Part shown: positions 5,909-7,081 of the stretch, piece after piece
Layout: each line of letters opens with the position of its first letter
Numbering within the stretch: the stretch's first letter is position 1
Source of the DNA: Gemmatimonadota bacterium
GTDB taxonomy: Bacteria; GCA-2686955
Assembly: GCA_026991065.1 (NCBI GenBank)
Contig: JALXCG010000239.1
Span: 1-7,081 of the forward strand
Reading direction: 5' to 3'
DNA length: 7,081 nucleotides
Notes under the pieces: model-generated
Databases searched by the model: none
What the model was told of the DNA's origin: nothing
The model's input: the letters and a program-made list of their open reading frames with translations, nothing else
Translations under genes and position numbers: made by a program

Positions 5909-6197
5909 GGGTAGGAAACTCCTGTAAACCGGGAGAGTGGGCCGCCGGCCGAGGGCCGCGCGCAGTGAAGAGCAGATGCCCGTGGAATCTGGATCCGAGA
6001 GCAGATTAGAACATAACAGACTAAAGTGGTCAGGATTCAATAAAATGCCCTCGCCAATTACGCGGTTGCCCCTGCCGGGTGACCACGAGCGCCGCCATCC
6101 GGCCTCCATTTCTGGTACCCTGCATGCTGCCACTGGCCAGCAGGGAGATCCCCTTGCTGCCAACAAATAGGACCGACGTAGGAGATCCGCAACTCAC
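5909..6197. other. Divergent intergenic region
   Basis: This 289-nt region separates the minus-strand CxxCH gene from the plus-strand flavoprotein. Bases about 6004-6060 are clearly more AT-rich than their surroundings and look like the promoter core. A small stem (CGGCC/GGCCG, 5946-5958) lies in the leader of the minus-strand gene. On the plus side CCCTGC (6118-6123) can pair with GCAGGG (6140-6145) in the flavoprotein leader. A weak plus-strand -10 (TAAAAT, 6041-6046) has no good -35. No coding sequence is supported here. Confidence 0.5.
6005..6033 (-). promoter_or_regulatory. Candidate sigma70-type promoter for the secreted-protein genes
   Basis: The minus strand reads CTGACC (6033-6028, 4/6 to TTGACA), a 17-nt spacer, then TCTAAT (6010-6005, 5/6 to TATAAT), within an AT-rich island. 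Transcription would start near 5998, giving a leader of about 90 nt to the ATG at 5908. It is assigned by eye against the E. coli consensus, which may not apply in this organism. Confidence 0.4.
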
Positions 6198-7081
6198 ATG
6201 GAGTCTTTCGACACGATTGTCATCGGCTGCGGCGCTGCCGGCAGCATGGCTTATCTGCGCTCAGTTTTGTACTGCGACCGCACTTTGGTGCTCACCGGCG
6301 ATGGCGATACCCAGCGCCGCGCCCGGGGGGTTTGGGTGGGGGCAATCGACAACATCCCGGGAATGCACGGAATCAGCCGTCCCATCGCCGCCGCCTCGAA
6401 GACGACCCTGGCTTGGGTCGAAGCGCATCCTCAATTGGCGCGTTTCGGCCAGGCACGCGCGGTGCGCGCCGAAGCGATCGAGATTGCCGAAGAGGGGTTT
6501 GTGGTGCGCTGGGGAGCGGGGAAAGAGGCGGCTCGCTGCTCCTTCGTCGTACTCGCGACCGGGGTGAGTGATGTACAGCCGCTGATTCAGGGCTCCATCC
6601 GCCCCATCTTCCCCTATGCCGCGCGCCGTGAAGTGATCTACTGCATCCGCTCCGATGGTCATCTCACTTTTGAGCAACCCGTGGTCGTGATCGGCAGCAG
6701 TCCCACGGCGGCTCGGATTGCCGGCGTCATTGGGCTGCGCTACCGCCCGCGCAGTGTGGCGCTCTGCACCAACGGCGCAGCTCCCGCCTTCGGCAAAGAG
6801 ACCGATGCTTTCCTTAGCCAACGCGGCATCCCGGTGCATAGCGCCGCGATCGCCGAACTTCAGGGGGATCCCGAAACGGGGCTCTGCGGGCTGCGGCTGG
6901 AGGATGGGCAGGAGTTGCCATGCACGCGCCTGGTAGTCTCGCTGGGGGCCAAAGCGAGCAATGAGCTTCTGGTCGCGATCGGCGGCGAGGTTGAGCCATC
7001 CGGCAGAGCCCGGGTCGGCGCCCACGGCGAGTCATCCATTCCGGGCCTGTTTGTGGTCGGGGACCTTGCCGCGGGAAAGAA
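6198..7081 (+). CDS. Thioredoxin-reductase-like FAD/NAD(P) oxidoreductase with CxxS site (3' partial)
   Basis: This is a flavoprotein of the two-dinucleotide-fold class; 294 codons are visible and the frame runs off the window. The FAD Rossmann motif is DTIVIGCGAAG at 5-15. A TrxR-like stretch VGAIDNIPG follows. The segment equivalent to the TrxR CATCDG redox site reads Y-C149-I-R-S152-D-G-H155, so the second cysteine is serine. The NAD(P) fold starts VVVIGSSPTAA at 162-172, with no arginine-rich 2'-phosphate patch visible after it. The C-terminal FAD motif GLFVVGDLAAGK occupies 283-294, so only the last helix or so, perhaps 20-30 residues, is missing. The ATG at 6198 is chosen because the fold begins directly after it. 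An AGGAG lies at 6180-6184, rather far at 13 nt. It is divergent from the secreted redox-like pair. Without a cysteine pair, classical thioredoxin reduction is unlikely; the partner is unknown. Confidence 0.88.
   Translation, partial: MESFDTIVIGCGAAGSMAYLRSVLYCDRTLVLTGDGDTQRRARGVWVGAIDNIPGMHGISRPIAAASKTTLAWVEAHPQLARFGQARAVRAEAIEIAEEGFVVRWGAGKEAARCSFVVLATGVSDVQPLIQGSIRPIFPYAARREVIYCIRSDGHLTFEQPVVVIGSSPTAARIAGVIGLRYRPRSVALCTNGAAPAFGKETDAFLSQRGIPVHSAAIAELQGDPETGLCGLRLEDGQELPCTRLVVSLGAKASNELLVAIGGEVEPSGRARVGAHGESSIPGLFVVGDLAAGK

Noticed and set aside
5909-6166. 86-residue upstream extension of the CxxCH protein
   Set aside because: It is proline- and arginine-rich and lacks family features. It would bury the signal peptide and cover the promoter island.
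6261-7025. Minus-strand open frame of 254 codons opposite the flavoprotein
   Set aside because: The plus strand shows both Rossmann motifs and the C-terminal FAD motif in one frame. The minus frame shows no domain.
1-7081. tRNA, rRNA, CRISPR array, insertion sequence or phage genes
   Set aside because: No regularly spaced repeats, transposase motifs, clover-leaf or ribosomal RNA sequence were seen on either strand.

Overview
The window is GC-rich, gene-dense bacterial DNA with Gram-negative character: a binding-protein-dependent sugar importer, CGFS glutaredoxin and BolA partners, and two exported proteins with haem-attachment-type motifs. No marker gene is present. The two small exported proteins resemble the 'choice-of-anchor V' type (a family name from memory, not searched), which I associate with Myxococcota and uncultivated FCB-type lineages, so any taxonomic assignment is only a guess.

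Layout. (1) 1-2978, plus strand: the end of a sugar ABC importer operon. A MalE-type solute-binding domain is fused in one reading frame to a MalF-type permease (5' end outside the window). A MalG-type permease follows with a 4-nt ATGA overlap. No ATPase lies in the window. (2) 2960-2986: a perfect 11-bp hairpin spans the malG-type stop codon, between the two converging operons. (3) 4167-3001, minus strand: a tightly overlapping three-gene iron-sulfur trafficking operon, in transcription order bolA-type, CGFS monothiol glutaredoxin, then a DUF1858-like domain fused to an A-type (IscA/ErpA/HesB) carrier. (4) 4168-4341: a 174-nt gap holding an 18-nt near-perfect inverted repeat. (5) 5908-4342, minus strand: two tandem paralogous secreted proteins. 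One carries CxxCH and the other CxxxCH, and two hairpins lie in the 85 nt between them. (6) 5909-6197: a divergent intergenic region with an AT-rich promoter island. (7) 6198 to the window end, plus strand: a thioredoxin-reductase-like FAD/NAD(P) oxidoreductase, cut at its 3' end, in which the CxxC site reads CxxS.

Working together. The importer would supply the cell with a malto-oligosaccharide-like or other sugar, with the receptor covalently tied to the channel. The bolA-grx-iscA operon is a self-contained Fe-S cluster relay in the cytoplasm. The secreted CxxCH/CxxxCH pair and the divergent flavoprotein are of unknown role. They suggest a redox theme next to the Fe-S operon, but a direct functional link is only inference from proximity.

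The points most worth following up are the MalE-MalF fusion, the DUF1858-IscA fusion inside the Fe-S operon, the CxxCH/CxxxCH pair, and the CxxS flavoprotein.
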